A stretch of 42,173 nt of DNA from Sphingomonas sp. (lineage in GTDB: Bacteria > Pseudomonadota > Alphaproteobacteria > Sphingomonadales > Sphingomonadaceae). Shown piece after piece: positions 32,167 to 40,080 of this stretch; position 1 is the first letter of the stretch; each line of letters opens with the position of its first letter. Under the pieces are notes generated by a model that saw only the letters and a program-made list of their open reading frames with translations, was not told the origin of the DNA and made no database searches. Where the stretch lies: contig JAICVC010000002.1 in the NCBI GenBank assembly GCA_025935515.1, positions 1-42,173 of the forward strand, given 5' to 3'. The position numbers and the translations under genes are program-made.

Positions 32167-33534
32167 CTAGGCTTTCGCTTCGAGGATTCGGCCGGCCGTT
32201 CGCGCGAACAGCAGCATCAGCAATCCGCCCGCCGCGCCGATGCCCGCGTGCAGCGCCCAGAAAGCGATCGGCGTCATTTTCTCATAGTAAGTGCCGATCC
32301 GGCCGATCAGGTTGTTGGCGACGAACAGGGTAAGGAACACCGACCCCATCATCGTCGCGTTGATTTTCGGCGGCGCCGCGCGCGACACCAGCGCGAGCAG
32401 GGTCGGCCAGAAATACATGAAGGCAACTCCCTCCGCGGCGCAGTAGAGCACCGGCCAAACCCAAAGCACCCGGCCCGGCGACAATGCGATGGCGGCGAGC
32501 AGGATGAGGTTGGCGCCGGCAGCGATGAACGACCCGGTCGCGATCTTCGCCAACGCCGAGGGCTCCCGGCCGCTGACGCGCGCCTGCCAGGTCCACAGGG
32601 CGAAGAGGAAGGGGACCGACAGGATGCTCGCCAGCGGATCGATCGAATAAAACCAGGGGATCGGGATCTGAAACGCGCCCGCGCTGAGGTTCGCGTGCGC
32701 CTGGATCCAGATCGGAAGGGCATTGGCGAGCTGGTAATAAGCGATGTAGGCCAGCACCGTGATTGCCATCACGCCGATCAGCGCTGCGATGATCTTGCGG
32801 TCTTCAGTCGTCAGCGGAGCGTGTGCGTTCCGGGCTTTTCGCTCGACCCGCGCCGGGAGATAGCGGTAACCGCTGAGGTAGGTCGCAAGCGCGCCGAGCA
32901 TGAACAATGCCGCCGCGCCGAAGCCGACATGCCATCCGTAGCGCTCCCCGAGAAACCCGCACAGCAGCGGTCCGACGACTGCACCGAAATTGATCGCCGT
33001 ACTGAAGATCGCGAAGCCGCGCGTCCGGCGCGCCTCGTCGTCGGGCGGATAAACGCTGCCGACCTGCGCCGAGATGTTGCCCTTCAACAGTCCCGAGCCG
33101 ATGATCAGGAGCAGCAGCGCTAGCAGGAAGCTGCGGTCGAAGGCCATGGCGACGTGGCCGCCGCTCATCGACAACGCGCCGAGCACGACGGCGCTGCGCT
33201 GGCCGATGCGGTCGCCGAGCCAGCCGCCGAGCACCGGCGTGAAATAGACGAAGCCCGAGTAGAGCCCGAAAATCTGAGAGGCGAGCGCCTGGGTCGACAT
33301 TGGCCCAAACGCGCCATCGAGCAGGCTACGGAAAGCGGCAAAGCCGGCCACGTGCTCGACGTGGCCGGGCAACAGCAGCTGGTTGACCATGTAAAGCACG
33401 AGCAGCGCCGCCATCCCGTAATAGGAAAAGCGCTCCCAGGCCTCGGTGAAGGCGAGATAAGCGAGGCCGCGCGGATGGCCGAAGAAGGTGCGGCTAGACC
33501 GCTCGTCGAGCGCGATCGCTGGCGCGTTGCTCAA
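32167..33534 (-). CDS. POT/PTR-family proton-coupled peptide transporter
   Basis: The 455-residue product has 12 or more membrane helices of the MFS type. The POT motif TEAWERFSYYGMAALL sits in helix 1 (ExxERFxYYG), and the PTR2 region is GGWLGDRIGQRSAVVLGALS followed by LLKGNISAQVGSVY. Such proteins import di- and tripeptides with protons. The start is TTG 33534 with a purine-rich site (GGAGGGGGAG) upstream. A secreted hydrolase that may release amino acids or peptides is encoded nearby (29441-31336), which fits peptide use. Confidence 0.93.
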   Translation of the reverse strand: MSNAPAIALDERSSRTFFGHPRGLAYLAFTEAWERFSYYGMAALLVLYMVNQLLLPGHVEHVAGFAAFRSLLDGAFGPMSTQALASQIFGLYSGFVYFTPVLGGWLGDRIGQRSAVVLGALSMSGGHVAMAFDRSFLLALLLLIIGSGLLKGNISAQVGSVYPPDDEARRTRGFAIFSTAINFGAVVGPLLCGFLGERYGWHVGFGAAALFMLGALATYLSGYRYLPARVERKARNAHAPLTTEDRKIIAALIGVMAITVLAYIAYYQLANALPIWIQAHANLSAGAFQIPIPWFYSIDPLASILSVPFLFALWTWQARVSGREPSALAKIATGSFIAAGANLILLAAIALSPGRVLWVWPVLYCAAEGVAFMYFWPTLLALVSRAAPPKINATMMGSVFLTLFVANNLIGRIGTYYEKMTPIAFWALHAGIGAAGGLLMLLFARTAGRILEAKA

Positions 33535-33612
33535 AGGCCTGCTCCCCCTCCGGAACGTGGCAGGGACCTAACAAGCCCTGACGGATCCGAACAGAGACAC
33601 GACGGCCGGCGG

Positions 33613-34020
33613 CTATTGCTCGGGCGGCTGGTTGTCCTCGGCCTGCTGCCGGGTCTGCGTCTTGGCTTGCTTGATCGACTGGATCAAGCAACCGGTGTGG
33701 CCGCCCGGCCCGACCGCCGAACAGCTCCCGGTGCCGGTATCGCCGACCGTGGTCAGGACTTTCGATTTCTGCGACCAGGACGTGCGCTCCTGCGGCGTTC
33801 CGCTGGTGCGCAGCTGGTCCGGGATCCGGTAGCGCATGCTTTCCGGCAGCCGCTTGCAGATCATGATCGCATCGTCGGCCGCGCGCGGGCACGGATCGGT
33901 CCCGTAGACGATGATCTCGCCTAGTGTCTGGTTCTGGGCGGCCGCCGGGGTGGGCAAGGCCGCCATGCTGACCAGCACGCCCGCGATGCCGGCGCCGAGA
34001 ATCAGCTTTTTCATCACCAT
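33613..34020 (-). CDS. Small exported Cys-containing protein, function unknown
   Basis: The 135-residue product has a signal peptide (KKLILGAGIAGVLVSMAALP, cleavage after PTPAAA). The mature part has IVYGTDPCPRAADDAIMICK, RLPESMRYRIP and two further Cys near the end (GSCSAVGPGGHTGC). The spacing suggests two disulfides. It resembles small exported proteins I have seen in sphingomonads with the R-PE-S-RYRIP segment, but no function is known. Start is ATG 34020 after AAGGAAGG, or the Met two codons later. It is the last gene of the run that starts with nadD and follows coq7 by 46 bp. Confidence 0.8.
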   Translation of the reverse strand: MVMKKLILGAGIAGVLVSMAALPTPAAAQNQTLGEIIVYGTDPCPRAADDAIMICKRLPESMRYRIPDQLRTSGTPQERTSWSQKSKVLTTVGDTGTGSCSAVGPGGHTGCLIQSIKQAKTQTRQQAEDNQPPEQ

Positions 34021-34066
34021 GCCTTCCTTTCACCCGAGTCAGCGGGCGAGGCCCGCCTGAAGTTCC

Positions 34067-34603
34067 TCATATGCGTTTAGAAAGCTCGATTGCCACCCTG
34101 CACCCGGCACGGATCGCCGCAGTCAGGAGGGGATAACCGGGGGCCTGCGCGGCCCCGGCCTGGCGTGCTGTTTCGCGGTGTTCGAGCTCGTCGGCCTGGA
34201 AATCCGCGATATCGGCGGTGAGCTCGGGATCGTCGGTTCCCAGCTGCTTCAGCTGCTGCGAATAATGTCCGTCGATCTCGGTCTCGACCGCGTCGGTGCA
34301 GGCGAGCGCGGCCTTTTCCGAGATCAGGGCGGTCGCTGCACCAAGCGCGAACCCGGCGACGTGCCACAAAGGCTGGAGCGCGGTCGGACGCACCCGGCGC
34401 TCGGCCATCAGTGCATTGAAGCGCTTCAAATGCCGCTCTTCCTGGGCCGCCATTCGCGCGATCAGTTTCGATTCCGGCGCATTGTGGCGGAGCACCGCAA
34501 GCTGGCCGGAATAAATTCGCGTCGCGCCATATTCGCCGGCCTGGTCGACCCGCAGCATCGAGGCCGTGTCCGGTCGCCGCTCGCCGGGGCGCCAGCCGCT
34601 CAT
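34067..34603 (-). CDS. coq7: Coq7-type demethoxyubiquinone hydroxylase
   Basis: Di-iron monooxygenase performing the C6 hydroxylation in ubiquinone synthesis, used instead of UbiF in many alphaproteobacteria. The 178-residue product shows the ligand pattern: E24 (VDQAGEYGA), E55-X2-H58 (EERH), E107 (DAVETEI) and E139-X2-H142 (DELEH). It is a peripheral membrane protein. Its ATG overlaps the dsbB stop codon by 4 bp, so the two genes are translationally coupled. Confidence 0.95.
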   Translation of the reverse strand: MSGWRPGERRPDTASMLRVDQAGEYGATRIYSGQLAVLRHNAPESKLIARMAAQEERHLKRFNALMAERRVRPTALQPLWHVAGFALGAATALISEKAALACTDAVETEIDGHYSQQLKQLGTDDPELTADIADFQADELEHRETARQAGAAQAPGYPLLTAAIRAGCRVAIELSKRI

Positions 34604-35124
34604 GTGCGCCGGCCGCGACGGCTGAGAAGGACGATCGATGCGGCACCACCCAAGGAGAGGATCGCATTCCAGCCGGCCATCGAAATCCCGAGAAATCGGA
34701 ACTGCACCTCGTCGCAGCGCACCAGTGGCGTCCGGCTGATCTGCTTCAGGAGGTCAGCCGTGCTCAAGCCTCTGCCCGTCGCCGTACAGGTGGTGAAACC
34801 TTCCCACAGCTTGGCTTCGACGCCCGCGTGATAGACGCCAATCGCACCCGAAATAGCGATGGCCAGGGCCGCAATCAGGACGAGATTTCGCGTGCGCGGC
34901 GAGTCAGCCGGCGCGGTGAACGCCAGCGCCGCAAGCACGATCGCTGCGGCGTGGGGCCAGCGCTGCCAGTAGCACATTTCGCATGGGTGGAGCCCGCCGA
35001 AATATTGCGAGCCAAGCGCGCCGCCGAGCAGCGCCACAGGCAGCAAAAGAGCGATCAGCCGGGCAATTGCCGGCGCGGGCAGGCCGACAACGCGATCTGG
35101 CCCGACCGCTACCGTATCGCTCAT
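34600..35124 (-). CDS. dsbB: Disulfide bond formation protein B
   Basis: Inner-membrane protein that reoxidises DsbA using ubiquinone. The 174-residue product has four membrane helices. The first Cys pair is in HPCEMCYWQRW (C48, C51), and the second pair is C113 and C137 in the periplasmic loop. All four redox Cys are present. It overlaps coq7 by 4 bp; coupling of a quinone-dependent oxidase to a ubiquinone synthesis gene makes functional sense. It lies 10 bp after ctpA. Confidence 0.94.
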   Translation of the reverse strand: MSDTVAVGPDRVVGLPAPAIARLIALLLPVALLGGALGSQYFGGLHPCEMCYWQRWPHAAAIVLAALAFTAPADSPRTRNLVLIAALAIAISGAIGVYHAGVEAKLWEGFTTCTATGRGLSTADLLKQISRTPLVRCDEVQFRFLGISMAGWNAILSLGGAASIVLLSRRGRRT

Positions 35125-35134
35125 TGGCGTGGGC

Positions 35135-36478
35135 CTAGCGCAGCTTCTTGGACGGCGAGGCCGACGCGATCGTGGCGGTCGAGGACAGGCGCTTGATCGT
35201 GTTCAGCGCGTAATAAAGCTGGAAGTCCTTGATGCCCTGCTTTTCCAGCGCGGCGGGGGTCATCATGAACCGGGGGTCGGGCTTGTCGTCGGCCTCGAGC
35301 AGCTTGTCCTCGACGTTGGACTGCGCCAGCAGATGCCGCCTGAGGTCGGCTTCGCGGATCACCTTGCGGTCCTTGTAATCGGGGTCGCTGAGTTGCGGGA
35401 CCGGGATGTCGGGATCGATTCCCCCGGCCTGCACCGAGCGGCCCGAGGGCGTGTAATAGCGCGCGGTCGTCAGCCGGAGCGCGGCCTCCGGACCAGTCTG
35501 CACGACGGTCTGGACCGAGCCCTTGCCGAAGCTCTTCTCGCCCATGATCAGGGCGCGGCGATGGTCCTGGAGCGCGCCGGCGACGATTTCCGATGCGGAC
35601 GCCGTGCCGGCGTCGGTCAGGACAACGACCGGGAGGCCGTGGGCCAGGTCGCCGGGACGAGCATAATAGCGCTCGATATCGTCCTTGGTCCGGCCGCGCT
35701 GCGAGACGATCTCGCCGCTTTCGAGGAAGTCGTCGGCGACATCGACCGCCTGGTCGAGCAGCCCGCCGGGGTTGGAACGCAGGTCGACGACGTAGCCGAG
35801 CGGGTGGCCGCCGGTCGCCTTGTCAATCCCAATCAGCGCGGCCCTGGTCTGCTCGGCGACGTTGCCCGAGAAGGTGTTGATATTGATGTAGCCGATATTG
35901 TCCTTGATCTCCCACTTCACCGCGTGGAGCTCGATCCGCTCGCGGGTGAGGGCGACATCGAGCGGCTTGTCGCGGCCGGGTCGGATGATCGTCAGCTTCA
36001 CCGACGTGCCGGGATCGCCCTTCATCTTGGCGACCGCCTCGTCGAGGCTAAGGCCGTTCAGGAATTCCCCGTTGATGTGGGTGATGTAGTCGCCCGACTT
36101 GATGCCCGCGCGCCAGGCCGGCGTGTCCTCGGTCGGCGCGATCACCTTGACCACGCCGTCTTCCATCGAGACGGTCAGGCCGAGGCCGCCGTAATTGCCG
36201 TCCGTCGTGGCTTTCAGCTGGTCGAAGTCATTCGCCTCGACGTAGGAGCTGTGCGGGTCGAGCGCGGCGAGCATGCCGTCGATCGCGCCCTTGATCAGCG
36301 TCTTGTCGTCGACCTGTTCGACGTAATTGGCCTTCACCCGCTCGTAGACGCTCATGAACTTCTCGAGCTCCTGGTAATTGGTCGTGTCCGCGGCAGCGAA
36401 GGAGCTGGCGGTCACTGGCACCAGGGCGAGCGCTCCAACGAGCGCGAGCGGCGGAAAGAGTTTCGTCTTGGCTTTCAT
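35135..36478 (-). CDS. ctpA: Carboxyl-terminal processing protease (S41, CtpA)
   Basis: Periplasmic serine protease. The 447-residue product has a signal peptide (PPLALVGALALVPVTASSFA) and a PDZ domain at about 95-180 (GGLGLTVSMEDGVVKVIAP, AGIKSGDYI). The S41 catalytic core has nucleophile S294 (GTASASEIVAGALQD) and general base K319 (GEKSFGKGSVQ), 25 residues apart as in E. coli Tsp. A C-terminal helical extension follows. It is 40 bp downstream of the envC-like gene. The envC-ctpA arrangement is common in alphaproteobacteria and suggests cell-wall or division-related proteolysis. Confidence 0.96.
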   Translation of the reverse strand: MKAKTKLFPPLALVGALALVPVTASSFAAADTTNYQELEKFMSVYERVKANYVEQVDDKTLIKGAIDGMLAALDPHSSYVEANDFDQLKATTDGNYGGLGLTVSMEDGVVKVIAPTEDTPAWRAGIKSGDYITHINGEFLNGLSLDEAVAKMKGDPGTSVKLTIIRPGRDKPLDVALTRERIELHAVKWEIKDNIGYININTFSGNVAEQTRAALIGIDKATGGHPLGYVVDLRSNPGGLLDQAVDVADDFLESGEIVSQRGRTKDDIERYYARPGDLAHGLPVVVLTDAGTASASEIVAGALQDHRRALIMGEKSFGKGSVQTVVQTGPEAALRLTTARYYTPSGRSVQAGGIDPDIPVPQLSDPDYKDRKVIREADLRRHLLAQSNVEDKLLEADDKPDPRFMMTPAALEKQGIKDFQLYYALNTIKRLSSTATIASASPSKKLR

Positions 36479-36518
36479 GGTCGCGTCCTAAGTCGAGGCG
36501 GCAAGGCCTGTCCGGTTT

Positions 36519-37697
36519 TTAGCCGCCTTTGGCGGCCTTTGACAGGCTTTGAGATGAACCCGCGATGAGAGCAGGCGAGATTCGACGCCCATTCTGGGAC
36601 AATTCGACCTGCAGCGGTCCGAGCGCGCGCCCGACCGGCTCGCCGCGGCGGACCTTGTCGCCAACCTTGAGCGTCGATCCGACGTTGACGATCAGGCTCA
36701 GCCAGCCTCCCCCGTGGTCGATGATCAGCACCCCGTCATAGTCGCGGAACGGCCCCGAATATTTCACCACGCCATCCGCCGGTGCGGCCAGCGGAGCGCC
36801 GCGATAGGTGGCGAGAGCAAGCCCGCGCGACCGGACGCCGCTCGCGTTGACCGCGGCGAGACCTTCCGTGACCGGAGCGACCGCCGGCAACTGATAAGCG
36901 AACGGGGGGCGCGGAACTGCGCCTTCGGGGCGGAAGGGGCTTGGCGGCGACGCTTCTTCTGAAGCGAGTCCCTCGGCGACGCGGCGGATCGACTGACTGC
37001 TGGATTGCTCGCCGCGCAATCTTTCGACGCTTTCACCGGCGGCGATTGCAACATCGCCGCTAATCAGCGCCTGTCCGCCGGACGCCAGCGCCCGCTGCAT
37101 TGTCTTCTGCTCAAGCGCAGCGAAGCGCTGCCGACGCTCGGCAAGGTTGTCGCGGCTTTTCGAGAGCTCAGTGCGGGCGTCGAGCGCGGCCTGCTGAAGC
37201 CGCTGCCCTTCGGCGAGCTCCAGGGACAGGCGGCCGGTCCGGCGGCGGATCACGGGAAGCGTGGAATCGAGCAACAGCCGCACCTTCACCAGTTCGTCGG
37301 GGCCGGCGCGGTCGGCAAGCACCAGCAACGGCGGGCGCTGCGACATGGTCGCGAGCCCGGCGAGCAAGGAGGATAAGGGCTGCTGCTGGGCCGCGAGCTG
37401 CTCCCGGTGGGTGGCGACATAGGCCGAGGCGAGCCTGACGCGGGCATTGGCGGCACTGATCCGCGCTTCCGCGGCGTCGATGGCCTGCGCGGCCGCGGCC
37501 TGCTCGGCGTGAAGGCGCTCGGCTTCGCTGCGGGCCCGGGACGCGGTCTGCTCCAACCGCGCGGCCTCCGCCTCGGCGTCACGCTGCTCGGCCTGGGCAA
37601 CCTTGAGCTGGGCGTCGAGCGTCGGGCCTAGGTTCTGGGCAAGCGCGCTCGCTCCCAGAAGCGGGCAGAGCAGCAATGCGAATGTGGCGCCGCGCAT
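36519..37697 (-). CDS. EnvC-like murein hydrolase activator (degenerate LytM)
   Basis: The 392-residue product has a signal peptide (RGATFALLLCPLLGASALAQ) and a long coiled coil at about 20-240 (Ala/Glu/Arg-rich). The C-terminal LytM/M23-type domain (about 290-380) includes APADGVVKYSGPFRDYDGVL and IDHGGGWLSL. The zinc ligands of active LytM enzymes are not conserved: the usual HxxxD is replaced in GVRSRGLAL and the final HxH is VEL (LQVELSQNG). This fits EnvC-type activators of amidases rather than an active peptidase. Start taken at ATG 37697; a TTG at 37733 lies inside rlmH. It begins 4 bp after the rlmH stop. Confidence 0.9.
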   Translation of the reverse strand: MRGATFALLLCPLLGASALAQNLGPTLDAQLKVAQAEQRDAEAEAARLEQTASRARSEAERLHAEQAAAAQAIDAAEARISAANARVRLASAYVATHREQLAAQQQPLSSLLAGLATMSQRPPLLVLADRAGPDELVKVRLLLDSTLPVIRRRTGRLSLELAEGQRLQQAALDARTELSKSRDNLAERRQRFAALEQKTMQRALASGGQALISGDVAIAAGESVERLRGEQSSSQSIRRVAEGLASEEASPPSPFRPEGAVPRPPFAYQLPAVAPVTEGLAAVNASGVRSRGLALATYRGAPLAAPADGVVKYSGPFRDYDGVLIIDHGGGWLSLIVNVGSTLKVGDKVRRGEPVGRALGPLQVELSQNGRRISPALIAGSSQSLSKAAKGG

Positions 37698-37701
37698 GGG
37701 G

Positions 37702-38124
37702 CTAACCTTCGCGATGATAAGGATGGTTCGCAAGGATCGATGTGGCTCGGAACAATTGCTCGGCGAGCATCGCCCGGGCGAGCAAATGCGGCCAGGTCGC
37801 CGGCCCGAAGGACAGCAGGAGGTCGGCGTGGTTTCGTCCCTCCTCGTCGTGGCCGTCAGCGGCGCCGATCAGGAAGCGGCACTCGCGCTTGCCGTTATCG
37901 CGCCAGCTTTCGAGCCTTTTCGCAAGCTCGCCTGAGGTCACCGGCGTCCCACGCTCATCGAGAACGACCGTCACACAATTCGCAGGAAGCTCCGGCATCC
38001 TTCCGCCGCGCTCGGGCAGCTCCGTGACTTTGGTCGGCCAGGCGATCCGCTTAAGGTAACGGTCGACCAGCTCGGCTTCAGGAGAGCGGCCGATCTTCCC
38101 GCGCGCAACGATGTGGAGGAGCAC
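37702..38124 (-). CDS. rlmH: 23S rRNA (pseudouridine1915-N3)-methyltransferase RlmH
   Basis: SPOUT-family methyltransferase acting on helix 69 of 23S rRNA in assembled 70S ribosomes. The 140-residue product has normal length, with the SAM-knot region FLIGAADGHDEEGRNHADLL-like and the C-terminal LLARAMLAEQLFRATSILAN and HPYHREG end that is diagnostic for RlmH. GTG start at 38124, immediately after the stop of the serine hydrolase gene (no gap). The rsfS-rlmH association is a common gene pair, here interrupted by the serine hydrolase. Confidence 0.96.
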   Translation of the reverse strand: MLLHIVARGKIGRSPEAELVDRYLKRIAWPTKVTELPERGGRMPELPANCVTVVLDERGTPVTSGELAKRLESWRDNGKRECRFLIGAADGHDEEGRNHADLLLSFGPATWPHLLARAMLAEQLFRATSILANHPYHREG

Positions 38125-38967
38125 CTACTTCTGGTAGGCGGGCGAGCCGAACGGCCAGGCGAACACGGACTTGAACCCGTCGTAGATAGCGCGAGCGGTT
38201 TCGGCGATTGTGTTCGGCCGGTCCCGGCCACCGCGGGCAAAAATCGCCACCGCGACGCGGCGCCCGTCGGGCAAAGTGATGAACCCCACGTCGTCAGTGA
38301 GACCGTCGAGCGTGCCGGTCTTGTGCTCGACCGGCGTGCCCCACGGCAGCAGCGCCTTCATCCGGTTCTTGCCGGTTTGGCACTGAGCCATCAGGTCGAG
38401 GAGGTAATTGCGGCTTTCGGGCTTGATCAGCTCGGCCTTGTAGATGCGCCTCAAGAGGTCGACCATCGCCACCGGAGTGCTGGAATCGCGCCGATCCCAC
38501 AGGTCGCGCTTGGACTTCAAAAGCTGGCCGATCGTGCGGTCGACGCGAAGGCCGGTGACGCCATTGTCCTGCAGCCAGTCGTGGACGGCGTTCGGGCCGC
38601 CGAGGTCGGCAAGCAGGATGTCCGTGGCGCGATTGTCGCTGTGAATGAGCATCCGGGCCATCAGCTTGCGCGCCGAGACGCCGTTGATCGTGTCGTCCAG
38701 AGAACGGCGGCCGTGATCGACCTGGGCAAGATAGAGCGCAGCGATCGCGACCTTGACGGTGCTGGCCATGGGGAAGGGCGTATTGCCCTTGATGCTGACG
38801 GTCTCGCCGGTGTTGAGGTCGAGCGCGGCAACGCCGACGTCCGCGGACTTGGTCGCGACGATCGACGCCAATTGCTGTTCGAGGCTCGTCAGGCTGGGCG
38901 AAGAAGCCGCAATGGCGGGCTGCGCGAAAAACGCCAGAATCGACAAGAATGCCGCAATGAACCGCAT
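38125..38967 (-). CDS. Class A beta-lactamase-like serine hydrolase lacking Glu166
   Basis: The 280-residue product has a signal peptide (LSILAFFAQPAIAAS) and the class A fold with S69-T-V-K72, S110-D-N112 and K216-T-G218, in the right order and spacing. The omega loop reads VDRTIGQLLKSKRDLWDRRD before SSTPVAM. Where class A enzymes have E166 and N170, I146 and L150 are found. Without the deacylating Glu it would be acylated but turn over poorly, so a penicillin-binding, esterase or peptidoglycan-related role is as likely as resistance. It is embedded between rsfS and rlmH, 8 bp after the former. Confidence 0.88.
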   Translation of the reverse strand: MRFIAAFLSILAFFAQPAIAASSPSLTSLEQQLASIVATKSADVGVAALDLNTGETVSIKGNTPFPMASTVKVAIAALYLAQVDHGRRSLDDTINGVSARKLMARMLIHSDNRATDILLADLGGPNAVHDWLQDNGVTGLRVDRTIGQLLKSKRDLWDRRDSSTPVAMVDLLRRIYKAELIKPESRNYLLDLMAQCQTGKNRMKALLPWGTPVEHKTGTLDGLTDDVGFITLPDGRRVAVAIFARGGRDRPNTIAETARAIYDGFKSVFAWPFGSPAYQK

Positions 38968-38975
38968 ATTCCGCC

Positions 38976-39383
38976 CTACCCGCGCGCTGCCGCGTTCACG
39001 CCCGAATCATCGCCAAACGCCCACATTCGTTCCAAATTGTAAAAATTTCTCACTTCGGGACGGAATATGTGCACGATGACGTCGTCGGCGTCGATCAGCA
39101 CCCAGTCGGCGGCGGGAAGCCCTTCGATCCGGACGTTCTTGCCAAATCGCTCCTTGATCTTGTCCGCGAGCTTGGCCGCCATCGAGGCGACCTGCCGGGT
39201 CGAGCGGCCCGACGCGATAACCATGTGGTCGGCGATATTGGACTTGCCCATCAGTGGAATGGTCACGACTTCCTGCGCCTGATCGTCGTCGAGCGACTGA
39301 AGAACGAGCTTGTGGAGGTCCTCGACGTCGACGGGAGCGCGCCCGGCCTTGCCGGCGGCGGTTTCAACGGGATGTTCGGTCAA
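38976..39383 (-). CDS. rsfS: Ribosome silencing factor RsfS
   Basis: Binds L14 of the 50S subunit and blocks subunit joining during starvation. The 135-residue product shows the RsfS core (VLQSLDDDQAQEVVTIPL, DHMVIASGRSTRQVASMA, WVLIDADDVIVHIFRPEVRN, YNLERMW). The frame is open to 39623, but the upstream part is antisense-like noise over nadD. I chose TTG 39383, five bases after an AGGAG site; the resulting 20-bp overlap with the end of nadD suggests coupling. nadD-rsfS-rlmH is a common order in bacteria. Confidence 0.93.
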   Translation of the reverse strand: MTEHPVETAAGKAGRAPVDVEDLHKLVLQSLDDDQAQEVVTIPLMGKSNIADHMVIASGRSTRQVASMAAKLADKIKERFGKNVRIEGLPAADWVLIDADDVIVHIFRPEVRNFYNLERMWAFGDDSGVNAAARG

Positions 39384-40026
39384 GGGGTCTCCTGGCGAAC
39401 AAGGGCAGGCCGGTACGCTTGACGCGCTGCGCGCGTTTGGGCGATCGGCGATACCAGTGTGGGTCTTGCGCGCGAATAGCGGTTGCGGAGGTCGGATCGG
39501 GCGGCAGGCGAAGGAAAAGGATCGCCGGTGCACTCCACTCCGTCCACTGCTTTGCCTGGCTCGAAGGATGGACGAACCCTCGCAGCCAACCCATCGCGCG
39601 CGCCGCGTGGGCAGTTGAATCATAACCGCGGCGGCGAATCACCGCAATCGGCACTTCGCGGACTAACCCCCTCCAATTACGCCATTTGTGAAAATTTGGC
39701 AGGGTGTCGCTTCCAAGCAACCAGATGAAGCGGTGCCGCGGGTGGCGCAGCTTCAACTTTCGCACCGTGTCAACCGAGTAGCGCGTCGCTTCACGCTGCT
39801 CGAAGTCGCTGACCCGGATCCGCGCGCCGCGGGCCATCCGCTCCGCAGACTCGAGGCGCGCCTCGAACGGCGCCATGTCGGTCGCGCCTTCCTTCAGCGG
39901 ATTGCCGGGCGAAACCAGCCACCACACTTCGTCGAGGCCAAGCGCCCGCATCGCGTCCACGCTGATGCGCCGGTGAGCCCGATGCGCCGGGTTGAACGAG
40001 CCGCCGAGTAGGCCGATGCGCGCCAT
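39364..40026 (-). CDS. nadD: Nicotinate-nucleotide adenylyltransferase
   Basis: Makes deamido-NAD from nicotinate mononucleotide and ATP. The 220-residue product starts with GLLGGSFNPAHRAH (8-18 holds the GGSFxPxHxxH nucleotide-binding motif with H15 and H18) and has the second ATP motif in PTSATAIR. Length is typical. It opens the minus-strand run that continues with rsfS and beyond. The divergent DUF3667 gene starts 54 bp away. Confidence 0.96.
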   Translation of the reverse strand: MARIGLLGGSFNPAHRAHRRISVDAMRALGLDEVWWLVSPGNPLKEGATDMAPFEARLESAERMARGARIRVSDFEQREATRYSVDTVRKLKLRHPRHRFIWLLGSDTLPNFHKWRNWRGLVREVPIAVIRRRGYDSTAHAARAMGWLRGFVHPSSQAKQWTEWSAPAILFLRLPPDPTSATAIRAQDPHWYRRSPKRAQRVKRTGLPLFARRPLDRTSR

Positions 40027-40080
40027 TGCCCACGGCTAGCATGCACAAATCAGCGCGCCTAATATGGCAAAGGGGGTGCG

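Noticed and set aside
35129-36568. Plus-strand open frame of 479 codons opposite ctpA
   Set aside because: Antisense shadow of a gene with intact S41 catalytic residues; GC-skewed codon positions explain the lack of stops.
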